DNA of 64,000 bases from contig NC_061514.1 of the NCBI RefSeq assembly GCF_022539505.1, positions 329,761,090-329,825,089 of the forward strand. The letters are read 5' to 3'. Made by a program: the position numbers and the translations under genes. The notes beneath the pieces are model-generated. The model did not search any database, was not told the origin of the DNA, and saw only the letters and a list, made by a program, of their open reading frames with translations. This DNA comes from Lolium rigidum (lineage: Eukaryota; Streptophyta; Magnoliopsida; Poales; Poaceae). The first letter of the stretch is position 1; every line of letters begins with the position of its first letter. Of this stretch, positions 1-11,829 are shown one piece after another.

Positions 1-135
1 TTGTTTTGATCGCTGCATTCACTACATATGCTTTACAAATAGTATGATCAAGGTTATGATGGCATGTCACTCCAGAAATTATCTTTGTTATCGTTTTACC
101 TGCTCGGGACGAGCAGAAACTAAGCTTGGGGATGC

Positions 136-1720
136 TGATACGTCTCCGACGTATCGATAATTTCTTATGTTCCATGCCACATTATTGATGTTATCTACAT
201 GTTTCATGCACCCTTTATGTCCTATTCGTGCATTTTCCGGAACTAACCTATTAACAAGATGCCGAAGTGCCAGTTCTCGTTTTCTCGCTGTTTTTGGTTT
301 CGAAATCCTAGTAACGAAATATTCTCGGAATTGGACGAAATCAACGCCCGGGTTCCTATTTTGCCCGGAAGCATCCGGAACACACGAGAACCACCGGGGA
401 GGGGGCACAGGCCCACCAAACCCTAGGCCGGCGCGGCCGGGGGGCCCGCGCCACCCTATGGTGTGGGCACCCTTCGACCCTCCTGCGCCGCCTCTTCGCC
501 TATTTAAAGCCTCCGTCGCGAAAACCCCGAGACGTTCGACGAAACCCACGTGAAACCTTCCGGAGCCGCCGCCATCGCGAAGCCAAGATCCGGGGACAGG
601 AGTCTCCGTTCCGGCACGCCGCCGGAACGGGAAGTGCCCCGGAAGGCTTCTCCATCGACACCGCTGCCATCTCCACCGCCATCTTCATCACCGCTGCTCG
701 CTCCCATGAGGAGGGAGTAGTTCTCCATCGAGGCTCGGGCTGTACCGGTAGCTATGTGGTTCATCTCTCTCATATGTGCTTCAATACAATAATCTCATGA
801 GCTGCCTTACATGATTGAGATTCATATGATGATGCTTGTAATCTAGATGTCGTTATGCTAGTCAAGTGAATTTTACTTATGTGATCTCCGGAGACTCCTT
901 GTCCCACGTCTGTAAAGGTGACGAGTGTGTGCACCGTGTGGGTCTCTTAGGCTATATTTCACAGAATACTTATTCACTGTTATGAAGAGCATAGTGAAGT
1001 GCTCATTTATATCTCTTTATGATTGCAATGTGTTTTGTATCACAATTTATCTATGTGCTACTCTAGCAATGTTATTAAAGTAGTTCTATTCCTCCTACAT
1101 AAGCATGAAGGTGACAGTGTGCATGCTATGTTAGTACTTGGTTTAGTCGAATTGATCTTTCATGCACTCTAAGATTATTTAAATATGAACATTGAATTGT
1201 GGAGCTTGTTAACTCCGGCATTGAGGGTTCGTGTAATCCTACGCAATGTGTTCATCATCCAACAAGAGTGTAGAGTATGCATTTATCTATTCTCGTTATG
1301 TGATCAATGTTGAGAGTGTCCACTAGTGAAAGTCTAATCCCTAGGCCTTGTTCCTAAATATCGCTATCGCTGCTTGTTTACCTGTTTTACTGCGTTACTA
1401 CTCGCTGCAATACTACCACCATCAACTACACGCCAGCAAGCTATTTTCTGGCACCGTTGCTACTGCTCATACTTATTCATACCACATGTATTTCACTATC
1501 TCTTCGCCGAACTAGTGCACCTATTTGGTGTGTTGGGGACATAAGAGACTTCTTGCTTTGTGGTTGCAGGGTTGCATGAGAGGGATATCTTTGACCTCTT
1601 CCTCCCTGAGTTCGATAAACCTTGGGTGATCCACTTAAGGGAAACTTGCTGCTGTCCTACAAACCTCTGCTCTTGGAGGCCCAACACTGTCTACAGGAAA
1701 AGGAGGGGGCGTAGACATCA
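136..1720 (+). repeat. 3' LTR, about 1585 bp
   Basis: The LTR starts TGATACGTCTCC at 136 and ends GTAGACATCA at 1720, giving the standard TG...CA ends. A TATA-like TATTTAAA at 501-508 lies in a GC-rich stretch and is followed by a leader. No coding potential is seen. The short open frames inside are not conserved proteins. Confidence 0.85.
501..508 (+). promoter_or_regulatory. TATA-like box of the LTR
   Basis: TATTTAAA sits about 365 bp into the LTR, at the usual U3/R boundary, with GC-rich DNA on both sides. In a 3' LTR it could fire outward into the antisense ORF at 1721, which runs in the same direction. Confidence 0.5.
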
Positions 1721-4080
1721 GGCGCGACGATCCTATGCGTGCCTCTAAGGACAACCTCTCCGCCGACGCCATCGACAAAAGGATCCGCCTCCTCATCAAG
1801 ATTCAGCGTGATCTTCACATTCACGTGTGTAACAAGGACATCCACACCGACGGCTCCGGGACCGCGGTACGTTACCTTGACCCATCTGTCGATTCCTTTA
1901 TATTTTGAATCTTTGTCTAAGTATTGGCTTGGTAACAAAGCTCGAAGCCCTCGAGGAAGGCGAACTCGGAACTCTCCTCCGGGTCCCTCAATCGGGGAAC
2001 ACTGACCCGGAAGCCGCATCTGAAGCGGAAGCTCCCGAAGCTCCGCGTCTCACCAAGAGGAAAAAAGCCGCTCCCTCCAGCCCTGCAGCCAAACGTGCCC
2101 GCGAGGCGCCTAGCATCGCGGCTACCCGTAAGGCGGAGGCGGAGAAGAAACGCCTCAAGCTTATCGATACCAGCAACCGCGCTCAACCCAACATCCAGCA
2201 ATTCTTTATACCAACTGGGTAAGCATTTGGTTTCCGTCACAAGATCTTGTTGCTGCTGTGAGTTAACATACACTAACGTGTTATGCTTCTTTTTCTTTTA
2301 TTGCAGCAAAAGCTCCGGAAGCCAAGCCCCCAAGATCGCCAAGAAGAAGGTCAAGCCGTCTCCGGCTTCTATTCCAGTTACCCCAGAAGTGGAGGTTCCG
2401 CCCAAGGCCTCATCCGTCGCCAAGTCGGATCCCAAGGACGTCATCAACATTGATGACCTTCCGGAGGATCCAATTGTCGAATCTGACAAGGGCGATTCCG
2501 GCAAGGGCGCCTCCTCATCTGCACCTCCGCCTGAGCAGCCTGCGGCTACCTCAACTGACGCTCCGGCTGACAAAGTCGAGAGAAAACTCACCTTGAGCGG
2601 CGCCACTGGAACGCCCCAGACTCATCCTCACTTCTTTCACAGCTCCACGCGGAGATCTCCTCCATGATGGAGCAAGTGTGGGGGCCTGCGAACACGGAGG
2701 AGCAGGAGCTGACTGAGCTTGAAGGCGGCATCAAGGCTTTTTTCGCCAAGCACAAGAATGTGCGTCAGGTAACACCAGCCCCCAGGCATTGGTTTATGCA
2801 TTTTTCCGAGTAACATGTATGAGCCAATGTCTTGAACTGTAGATTGTAGCGGAAAATCAAAATTTTCACATGCTAAACATTTTAACTTCCGTCCAGCCCC
2901 CACAAGTTTGAATTTCCGTCTAATCCTTAAACTGCTCTCACAGAACATGCGGAAACTGCATGAGGATTTGCGCACCCATGTGCTGGAGCAGAGACAAGAA
3001 ATTGAACTGCTTCAAACCAGGGACGCGGATAATCGGAAGGCCATTGCGCTGCTGGAGACCCGCATCAAGGGTTTTGAAGGTAATAACTCTGACTGAGCCC
3101 CTAGGATCGTCAATGTAACTATATTAACCTTGTTGTTGAAATTCCGAGTTCCAGAAGAAATTGCCAAACGTCCCTCCATCGACTCCCTTTCCGCCAAAAT
3201 CGAAGTTCTTGAGGCGGAAAATGAATCTCTCAAGAAGTTCCTGAAGGAATCCTCCGAGGAGGAAACCAAGAAGAAAAAAGAACTCTTGGAGAAGCATACC
3301 CAAGAACCGTCGGATCTCGCTGAGAAACTGAAGAAGAGCCAACAGCGGATCCAGACCTTGGCCGCAAAGAACAAAAACTACGAGGCGGAGGCGGAGGCGA
3401 TTGACAAAATGATCTTCCGTAAGGACCTCGTTTTTCTTTCTTTGTGAATCCGACTTCTTCAGACTTGTGCTTCTGCTCGCGGAAAAAACTGATCGTACTT
3501 TTTCGCAGCGAGCCTTGGCTTTGAGTGGACGAAGGATGCCACCCTCAAGAGGACTGAAGCGTATGAAGAAGCGCAGAACTCCATTGATAACCTCTTCGAG
3601 GCATGTCGCGGAGTCGCCAAAACGTTGTCCCTGAAGCGAGCCGGAACCGCGGTGATTGACACCATGACAAAACTGATCAAGCAGGTGCCGGAATTCATCA
3701 AGGACTGGCAGGAGTCTTCCGCCCGCGGAGTTGCTTCACTTGTGTTGGCAACGTGCAAGGCGCACTTCCCAACCATGAACTTCGCTAACATCGCACGCGG
3801 AGCCCCCAAGGGCACCAATATGAGGGTCCTTCTCGCGGAGACCCAAGGGTATGACCGGCTCTTTGTCGGACGAGTTAACCACTCGTTTTGGTACAACAAG
3901 CATGATCTTCCCCCAGGATTCTCTAACGCGGAGGATGAAGATGAAGAGGACCTCCCCGAAGATGATTTCGCTGAGGAAGGCTCCGGGTTGAGCGCGGATC
4001 ATGAGGAAGAAGGCTCCGGCGACGACTCTGGCGATGGCTCCGCCTACATTGCTTCTGATGAGGATCAATCCTCCGAGTAG
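1721..4080 (+). pseudogene. C-terminal part of the antisense ORF of the Tat-type element
   Basis: Six exon-like blocks have good splice signals: 1721-1866, about 1941-2218, 2307-2768, 2944-3079, 3155-3418 and 3509-4080 (stop TAG). The predicted product is highly charged. It has a Lys/Arg/Ala-rich basic segment (exon 2), a Pro/Ser-rich acidic linker (exon 3), heptad-like Glu/Lys/Leu coiled coil (exons 4-5) and a conserved block followed by an Asp/Glu-rich tail (exon 6). This matches the putative gypsy-type transposon / transposase-28-like antisense proteins of grass Tat elements, whose function is unknown. The N-terminal domain is missing because the Gypsy LTR at 136-1720 interrupts it. A frameshift near 2640 separates the linker from the HAEISSMMEQVWGP block, so it is called a pseudogene. 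Confidence 0.7.
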
Positions 4081-4643
4081 AACCTGTGAAACAGTCAAAC
4101 TGATGCATCATTTTGGCCCCGGAGTGGGTTTGTAATATAACTTAAATTTTTAAGTAGCTAGGGACGAAACAACTATGCGTGGGCGGAAAATACTTATCAT
4201 GCTATCCGTTTAATATTATTTGCATGTTTCGTATATTGAAAGCAAGTGCTGGCTTTATAATTTCCGGCTTGCCCATTTGACCTTCCGCGAGCCGGAAAAC
4301 CTGTGCCGGAAACGCCCGCCAGCGGCGACGAAGCCCAATGGCGATCCGTCAATAACCGCGGAAACAAGCCCCCAGCCCAAGTGCCGGAAGTCGCTGCCAG
4401 GAATCCATGGGTTCGCAGCAGAAAATATTTCCACCAGAAAACTTAAGCTTACGTCCTAAAGGACGATTTTGAAAATCACAACTTTCATACACGCCTAGGC
4501 GGAAATATCCAGCTCTGCGGTTTTAGTCGGAAAACATACACGATCTAAAATGAACAAGTAAAGGAGGTAAAAGACTCAAAGAGTGAACCAAAAGCTTTAT
4601 TTCATTGATCATGTATGACTGTTATAAAGTATGTAATTCTATG
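4081..4643. other. Non-coding spacer of the Tat-type element
   Basis: This lies between the stop of the plus-strand antisense ORF and the end of the minus-strand integrase. It holds no recognisable protein. As the two genes converge here, both transcripts should end in this spacer. Confidence 0.6.
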
Positions 4644-5585
4644 CTAAGTGTGGAAAGGACGTAGTTGTGCAATGTTCCAAGGACATTCTGTTTCATCGTA
4701 GATGTCATCCGGATCCTCCCTCTTGCGTTTCCGGTGCCAATTAGCAGGTCTATCCTTTAGCTCTCGGAAATCAACAAGGTAGTACGATCCGTTGTGAAGC
4801 ACTTTGCTAACGACGAAGGGTCCTTCCCATGGAGATTGCAACTTGTGATCTTTCACCTGGCGAAGACGGAGGACCAAGTCTCCGGCCATGAACGAGCAAT
4901 TCCGGACTCGACGACTATGGTAGCGTCGGAGCTTCTGCTGGTAAATGGTGGAGCGTTGGTCTGCTAAGTTCCGAGCTTCTTCGATCAGGTCCACAGATAG
5001 CTGTCTGGCCTCGTCAGCAGTTTCCTCATTATAGGCGGAGACTCGCGGTGAATCGTGGATGATGTCGGAGGGGAGCACCGCTTCGGATCCGTATACCAGG
5101 AAGAACGGAGTGAATCCTGTTGACCTGTTGGGGGTAGTTCGTAAACTCCACAGGACGGAGTCTAACTCCTCAGCCCAAGCTCCGGCTGCGCGGCGCATCG
5201 GTTCTTCAAGGCGTGGTTTTATTCCGGATAAGAGGAGTCCGTTGGCTCTTTCGACCTGACCATTGGACTGTGGATGAGCCACTGATGCCAGGTCTAGTCG
5301 GATCCCAACGTCATGGCAATAATCCTTCAATTCTCCTTGGGCGAAGTTTGTTCCATTATCTGTGATTATGCTGTGTGGGATGCCGCATCTCGTCACGAGG
5401 CTGCAGACAAATTTGAGTGCCGTAGCACCATCGGCTTTTCTCACTAGCTTTGCCTCGATCCATTTACTGAATTTATCAATAGCAACCAGGAGGTACTCAA
5501 AACCGCCAGGAGATGATTTCTTTAACTTACCAACCATATCAAGCCCCCAGACCGCAAACGGCCAGGTGATAGGGATGGTCTTCAG
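4644..5585 (-). pseudogene. Gypsy integrase core and C-terminal domain
   Basis: Frame 5537-4644 is open for 297 residues and continues an upstream frame after a nonsense codon at 5588-5586. The DDE-type core is visible: D in the AIDKFSKW block, D in SIITDNGTNF and E in PQSNGQVERANG. A GPF/Y-type module (WEGPFVVSKVLHNGSYYL) comes near the end. No chromodomain follows. Integrase would insert the cDNA in the nucleus. The core residues are intact but the stop separates it from its HHCC zinc-binding part. Confidence 0.85.
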
Positions 5586-6989
5586 CTATTGGGCTGGAGC
5601 ATTTGGTTGAGTAGCGTAGTACTGGCAATCGCGGCAGGTTTTTACCAACTTGTTAGCATCTTTTTTAGCCGTGAGCCAGTAAAATCCAAGACGGAAAGCT
5701 TTGGCAACGAGGGACCTGGGGGCGGCATGATGCCCGCAATCCCCTGTGTGGATCTCTCTGAGGATTTCAATGCCATCTTGATTGGAGACGCATTTGAGAA
5801 ATACCCCAGTTGCACTTCGTTTGTAGAGCTGTCCGTCAACTATTGTATAGGATCTTGCTCGTCTGATGATCTGTCGCGCGAGGACCTCGTCCTCCGGCAA
5901 CTTCTGATCAATGAGGTAGTCCAGGAAAGGCTGTGTCCAGGCCGGAATGATGACCATCACTTCCTTTGCCGGAGATACTGCCACTTCTGGATTTTCCGGG
6001 TTAGCGCCCTTGACTGAGGGTATCCGTAGGTGCTCCAGGAAGATACCAGGCGGAATTGGTTTCCTGCCGGATCCGGGCTTGGATAGCATGTCTGCCGCTG
6101 CGTTATCGTCTCGTCTGACGTACTTGACTTTGTATCCGAGGAAACACTTGGCGATCTCGTCAACTTCATCTCTGTAAGCCGCCATGACGGAGTTTCTGGC
6201 GTTCCAGGTTCCGGCTACTTGTTGTGCCACCAGGTCGGAATCTCCGCAACATATGATGTGCTTGATCCCAATTTCCTTGGCGATGCGCAGACCGTGTAGT
6301 AGAGCCTCATATTCCGCCATGTTGTTTGTAGCTTCTAAGTGAATCTGCAAAACGTACTGCAGTTCTTCTCCGGTAGGGGACTTCAGGGTGACTCCGGCTC
6401 CTGAGCCTTGGTGCTGCTTGGATCCGTCGAAGTGCATGACCCATGTTTCTGGTTCCGGCTCCAGATTTGCATCCGGAGCCTCTGTCCAATCTGCGACGAA
6501 ATCTGCCAAGACTTGGGATTTAACCGCAGTCCTGGGCTTGTAAGCGATGTCGAAGGCGGATAACTCGATGCCCCATTTTGCTGTGCGTCCTGTTGCGTCA
6601 GCGTTGTTAAGAATCGTCGACAGCGGAGCCTTGCTCACGACTGTTACTGGGTGCTCTTGGAAGTAATGTCTCAACTTTCGGCTGCCTAGGAACACACCAT
6701 AGGCCAGCTTTTGAAAGTGAGGGTATCTTTGCTTTGACTCCGTCAGTACCTCGCTAATGTAATAGACTGGTCTTTGGACGTCATATTCGTGACCTTCTTC
6801 CTTTCGCTCCACCACGATGAAGAGACTGATGACTCTGTTGGTAGCTGCCAGGTAAAGGAGCATGGGCTCTGACTCTACTGGAGCCGCCAAGATAGGTGGG
6901 GAGGTGAGTATTTCGTTCAACCCCTGAAGTGCTGCATCTGCTGTGTCGTCCCAGACGAATTTGTCTGTTTTCTTCAGCAGTTTGTACAA
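5586..6989 (-). pseudogene. RNase H, archaeal-type RNase H and integrase HHCC domain
   Basis: This 467-residue frame starts in the RT connection region. The first RNase H-like block runs around residues 70-150 (PVYYISEVLTESKQRY). A second, archaeal-type RNase H follows around residues 185-310, with MHFDGSK, NNMAEYEALLHGL, GDSDLV and RRDDNAAAD. The integrase zinc finger (HTGDCGHH...CRDC) comes before the terminal stop. That stop is TAG where relatives have CAG (PAQ|QLK), a single C-to-T change. The dual RNase H is the best evidence for the Tat lineage. Confidence 0.85.
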
Positions 6990-7180
6990 AGATAGCGCCT
7001 TCTCGCCAAGACGGCTAACAAACCTACTGATTGCTGCGACACAACCAGTTAGTCATTGCACATCTTTGAGACAAGTTAGCCTTTTGATACACAGGATTGC
7101 CTTGATTTTTTCCGGGTTAACCTCAATGCCTCTGTGAGAGACGATGAAGCAAAGGAGTTTTCCGGCTGGAACGCAAAGAA

Positions 7181-7815
7181 TCACTTCAGCGGATTCAACA
7201 TCATCTTGTACCGACGGAGATTCTCAAAGGTTTCTGTGAGGTCGTTGATCAAGTCGGATCCTTTCCGGGTCATGACCGCGATGTCGTCGACGTAAGCGTG
7301 CACGTTCCGGCCAATTTGGTCCTTCAGGCACAGCTGCATCGTACGTTGGTAGGTGGCACCTGCATTTTTCAAACCAAAGGGCATGGTGACATAGCAATGA
7401 AGTGCCGAAAGGGGTGATGAACGAAGTCGCCTTTTGGTCGGACTCCTTCATCCGGATCCGATGATACCCGGAATATGCGTCAAGAAAACACGAAGTTCCG
7501 CCCCGCCATCGAATCAATGACTTGGTCAATGCGCGGCAAGGGGAACGGATCCTTCGGACAATGCTTATTCAAGCCGGAGTAATCGATGCACATTCTTAGT
7601 ATTTCAGTGTTCTTTTTGGGTACAAGGACGGGATTTGCGACCCAATCAGTATGGATAACTTCTACTACAAAACCTGCCTCTAGTAACTTTGCTAGTTCCA
7701 TTCCTATGGCGCGGCGCTTCTTATCTCCAAAGCGTCGCATAGCTTGCTTCACCGGTTTAGCCCCCGGATTTATGTTGAGGTAGTGCTCGGCGAGTTCCCT
7801 AGGTACTCCGGACAT
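7181..7815 (-). pseudogene. Gypsy reverse transcriptase, frameshifted
   Basis: Three frames together give an RT palm. 7815-7480 has VLVPKKN and RMCIDYSGLNKHCPKD. The middle frame has CFLDAYSGYHRIRMKE. 7384-7181 has MPFGLKNAGATYQ and the catalytic AYVDDIAVM. Frameshifts near 7490 and 7410 join them, so full-length RT cannot be made. The segment 7180-6990 between this and the RNase H frame is RT thumb and connection sequence in a broken frame. Confidence 0.85.
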
Positions 7816-7878
7816 GTCAGAAGGTTGCCATGCGAAGATATCTATGTTAGCGCGGAGGAACTCGACGAGCGCGTCTTC

Positions 7879-9591
7879 CTATTTGGGGTCCATGTTGGCT
7901 CCGACTGAAACCTGCTTGGAGCTGTCGCCTACAATGAGGTCATGCTTCTTGGTTTCTATCGCGGCCTTGAAGGAGGTCTTCTGTTCGGAGATCTGCTTCT
8001 TGGTGGTCTGCATCTCAGTCGGATCCACCGCGGCTCTGTAGCCCTGCAGCTCCTCTCCAGATATCACAGACTCTGCGAAGGCGGCTTCGCCTAATTCGCA
8101 TTCATGAGCCTTCTTGTAGTCTCCGGATATGGTAATCATACCTTTTGGACCCGGAATCTTGAGCTTGTTGTAGATGTAGCACGCTCTAGCGTGAAAATTG
8201 TGGTAGGTGGGCCTACCAAAAATGACATGGTAGGAGCTCTTGAAGGGCACGACCTCAAACGTGATCATCTCTTGGCGGAAGTTATTTGCATCGCCGAAGG
8301 CCACGGGAAGTCTGATGCTGCCCAAGGAATTTGCCTTTTTACCCGGAACCACACCATGAAATTCAGTGGTGCTGTGCTTTAGCTGTTCCTTGGTAAGGTT
8401 CATCCGCTCCAAAGTTTCCAGGTACATGATGTTCAGGCTGGCTCCACCATCCATGAGGCACTTGGAGAAATCATACCCGTCGATGCGGGGACTTACAACC
8501 AAGGCATAGCACTCTTTCGGAATGACGGTAGGATGATCCTTCCTGTCAAACATACACGGAGTTTCCGACCACCTGACATACTGCGGCACAGCGGGAACTG
8601 TGGCGTTCAGGATCCGGAGAGCTGATTTGCTTGCACGGACTATTGGAGTTCCAAGGAAAGTGTGGTATGCGCCCGCACTCTTTTTGTCGAAGGGGTTGGG
8701 TTTAGCTGCGGATCCGGCTTTGGGATCCGGCGAAGCGTCATCCTCGTCCATCGCCTCGGAACTGTCTTCCTCCTTGTCCTTGTTCTTGCCCTTGCCTCCT
8801 TTGCCGCGTGGGCGGTGCTTCCGGGCTCGCTTGTATCCTGCTTCCGGGTCAGCTTTGAGATCATTGACCCACTTGCAGTTGCGATTGGTGTGAGTGGACT
8901 TCCCTATAGCCGGATCCAGATGGGCCAGGCAAGGCATGTCTCTGTACTCTTCATAAGTTTGGGGGGCGCGGGTTCCGGCAGCAGTGACCTCATCGCCACG
9001 CTGCTGGCCCCTTCCAGCTCCGCCTCCGCGGCCGCGGCCTCTTCCGCCTTCTTGGCCTCCGCGCTGGAAGGCCATGGCGATCAAGTCGGATCCGCCACTT
9101 CTCTGGTCATGGGGGGGATTTTTCCGCTTGGTGCCGCCGCTGCTACCGTTATCACGGTTCTTCTTTTGCTGATGCAGGGGAATTGTTGTAGCTGCTAGAT
9201 CTCCGCCTGCGTCGTCATTGGCGGCAGTATGATCGCTGGCGATGGTGATCATGTCATCCAAAGTCAGTTTGTTTGCATTGACCAAGCAGGTCAGCTTGTG
9301 CCGCAGCAGTCCTCCTCTCTGCAAGCCACCAATAAAGGCGTGCATTGCTGTGCGGTTGTCAACGTTCTCGCACTCGTTCCTGGTTTGCAACCATCGGGTG
9401 AGGAAGCTCCTCGATGTTTCACCCTTCTTCTGGATACATGCCTGCAAGTCGCTTGTCGTGGCAGGTCTTTTGTAGGTGCCCCTGAAGTGTTTCTCGAAGG
9501 CGTTCTTCAGGTCAAACCAGCAAAAGATGGAGTTCTTCTCGAGGTCACTGAGCCAGATCCGGGCTGGACCTACAAGGTACAGCTGAAGCAT
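7879..9591 (-). pseudogene. gag capsid region plus aspartic protease
   Basis: This is an open frame of 570 residues. Residues 1-130 are a retrotransposon-gag capsid domain (IWLSDLEKNSI, FEKHFRGTYKRP, SRSFLTRWLQTRN). A Gly/Arg-rich linker follows (about 180-210), then a basic and acidic linker. The pepsin-like protease has its active site as CLMDGGASLNIMY (about residue 390) and a later VIFGRPTYHNF block. The frame ends at TAG 7881-7879, where the family continues with QEDALVEFLRANIDIF into RT. This is again a CAG-to-TAG change. Protease would cleave the Gag-Pol polyprotein. Confidence 0.8.
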
Positions 9592-9599
9592 GCGGCAGG

Positions 9600-11771
9600 A
9601 ATATTAGGGGTTCCTCCGGCAAAGGTTACTGCATTATAGTAATCCTCGATCCAGGTATCCGGCCTTTCCATGCCATCATAATTCTTCAGGTTTCCGGGTA
9701 GCTTGAGGTTCATCCTTGGCTTTGGTTCCTCTCGAATCATCCTGCCAAAGCACTTTGGGCCAATGTAATCAGATCTGTACTCGTTGAGGCGTTCTCGGGC
9801 ATCGCGTGGGCCGCCATCCGGGGTTTTTGAGCGGGAACGAGATCTCCGGCCACCGCCTCCGCCACTTGGTGGTGGTGAAGGGGACCTGCGAGGGGGCCTG
9901 TGGGATTTTTTGCTTCCGCCCTCAGATTCCCGGTGGTCTTCCCGTGGCTCGCTCCGGCTTCGGTGGCTACCTTCACCTTGGTGATAGTTTCCTTCGTCGT
10001 TCCGGCTTCGGCGGGGCTACGGCTCACGTTCAGCATTCCGGCTCCTCCTGGGCTCAGAATCGCGATCGTTGTTCCGGCTCCTTCTGGGCTCTGGTTCACG
10101 ATCGTTGTTCTGGGTCCGACGTGGTTCCGGCGTACGCTCCCTGTTTCTCGGCGGCGGCATGTCGCGGATGTTGATTCCACCGGGCCCATGGGGTCTGGTG
10201 TTTCCGGCTGGACTGCGGCGGCGAGGAGGCGGGGGACGCGGGTACCCGTTGGGCGGAGGTGACGGGTTCCGGTACTTGTTCCTACCAGTGTACATTGCAT
10301 CCTTTCCCTTCTTCGGGTCTGACGGAGGCGTCTTTGATGGCACGGGGATTGGATTCGGGTGCTCCCTTGTTTTTCTTCTGCGCTCCGTGGATCCGGTGCG
10401 CGATTCATCATCAGGGTGGCGATTGACGCGGGCGTCCTTTTGCGCGGTAGATACACAATGATCCGGATTGGATTCCAACTTGCGCGAAGTATCCGCCTTA
10501 CTCTGTTGCTGCATCGCTGAAGCAACGAGCTTCCGGACGTAGTTGATGTCAATCTCCTCGTCCTTCTTTGTCAGGAGCTCAGCAGCCTTCTTCATGTTGT
10601 CCTTTGGAGTTGCGAGCGGCTGCTGTTCTGTGGGGGTTGCCAAGGTAATCATGCGGGGAGGGATGGCTTCTCGCCTGATTCTATCTTCCTCCTCCTGAAC
10701 AAACTTCACCTTGTCCTCCCAGTGCTTTCTGAGTTCCTTGAGCTTTGCAAGAGATTCATCGACCTCGCGGTCCTTCTTCTGAAAGTGGACCACAAAGTTG
10801 GCAGCCTCTGTCCTCTCATCCAGCATCGCAGCAGCGGTGTTGGCAAACTTCTTGGCAGTAGCCAGCATCTCCTTCCTTGTGGCTTCTAAAGCCTCCAGAT
10901 CTGCGGCATTGTCAAGGGTTATCGGCTTGTTGAGGACATCAGACTGTGCGACTAAATCCATGCGTGCTTGCTCAACCATCTCTTCTGGGGACAAGACTTC
11001 CTTGCGCAGGCATTCCCGTGATAACGGAGATGCTGCGTTGGATGGTCCTGGGTCGGAGGTGGAGTCTTCGTCTTCCGTTTCCTGCCGATCCAGCGGTGCC
11101 ACGGTTACAAGAACCTGCATAGGCTGGGTGGAATCGACGTCGGGTTGCTCACCGCCTCCGAGTTCTTCTATCTTGCGGTTGAACTCTTCCGTGTCCATAG
11201 AGGAGGAATCATCGGAAGTTGGGCTCAGGTTGCCCAGGATCGATTCTTCACCCGGAGCGTCGTTTTCTCCGACAGCCTCCTGCTGATCCGGAGTGACGGC
11301 GTTTTCCGGTGCCTCAACCTGCACGGGGCCAGCTCCGACTTCTTGAGGGGCGGCTCCGGTGGTATGGGCTATGAAGTGCACGAAGTGACACTTTTGCTTC
11401 TCTAACACCTGGGAGACCCAGGCGGATCTGCATTGGTCTTCCACCGTTATTTCCTGCTCAGGGGCGGATTGGGTGGGCTTTGATTTTTCCAGATCTAAGG
11501 CGGAATCTTCCTTAGGAAGTTCCTGCAACTCAGATCGGATCTTCGCGACTGCGTCCTGCTCAGCGGCGGTCGCGTCAGCGTTACTTACTAGTGTGTTCCC
11601 GTCGGAATCGACGGTTTCGCCGATGAAGATGTGGATGCCGCCGATTGGGACGATGGAGAGCTTGACAGGGTTAGTCTTAGCCGGAATCCAGCACTCGTCC
11701 GGAGGGACGATCGGAAGATTTCCGGCGTAAAGAACACGCCCCACCGCGATCGTGTCGTCGTAGCTTCCCAT
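9600..11771 (-). pseudogene. N-terminal gag-like region
   Basis: The likely start is the ATG at 11771 (MGSYDDTIAVGRVLY), just inside the primer-binding site. An in-frame ATG at 11897 lies inside the LTR and is less likely. The frame is open to a stop at 10017, about 584 residues. It is rich in Glu, Asp, Gln and Pro, then has a Lys/Glu coiled-coil-like segment and an Arg/Pro/Asn/Asp tail. A second frame (10552-9737) carries the continuing Arg-rich tail, so a frameshift lies near 10000-10050. A broken stretch at 9600-9740 leads to the capsid frame. This long N-terminal extension is typical of Tat Gag; its role is not known. Confidence 0.65.
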
Positions 11772-11810
11772 GGCGGAACCCTCCCGGTTCCGGCCTCCAG
11801 ACGCCGCTGG

Positions 11811-11829
11811 CCCCACGGTGGGCGCCAAC
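11811..11829 (-). other. Primer-binding site of the Tat-type element
   Basis: On the minus strand GTTGGCGCCCACCGTGGGG directly follows the LTR end CGACA. TGGCGCC-type sites next to the 5' LTR are standard tRNA primer sites for plant Gypsy elements. Confidence 0.7.

Larger units (their letters stand above)
1..1720 (+). mobile_element. 3' end of a Gypsy-type LTR retrotransposon (internal tail plus 3' LTR)
   Basis: Bases 1-135 are the non-coding end of the internal region. They finish with a purine-rich tract (about 124-135, AAGCTTGGGGATGC) directly before an LTR that opens with TG at 136. The element is therefore on the plus strand and this is its 3' LTR; the rest lies left of the window. It is inserted into the antisense ORF of the Tat-type element that resumes at 1721. 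The target duplication cannot be checked because the 5' junction is outside; the five bases after the LTR are GGCGC. The LTR is related to the minus-strand LTR at 60183-61587: both begin TGATACGTC and share the downstream CCGCCGCCATCGCGAA region. Family membership beyond Gypsy is not claimed. Confidence 0.85.

Noticed and set aside
88..549. Minus-strand 153-aa frame in the LTR
   Set aside because: LTR sequence with no homologous protein; chance frame.
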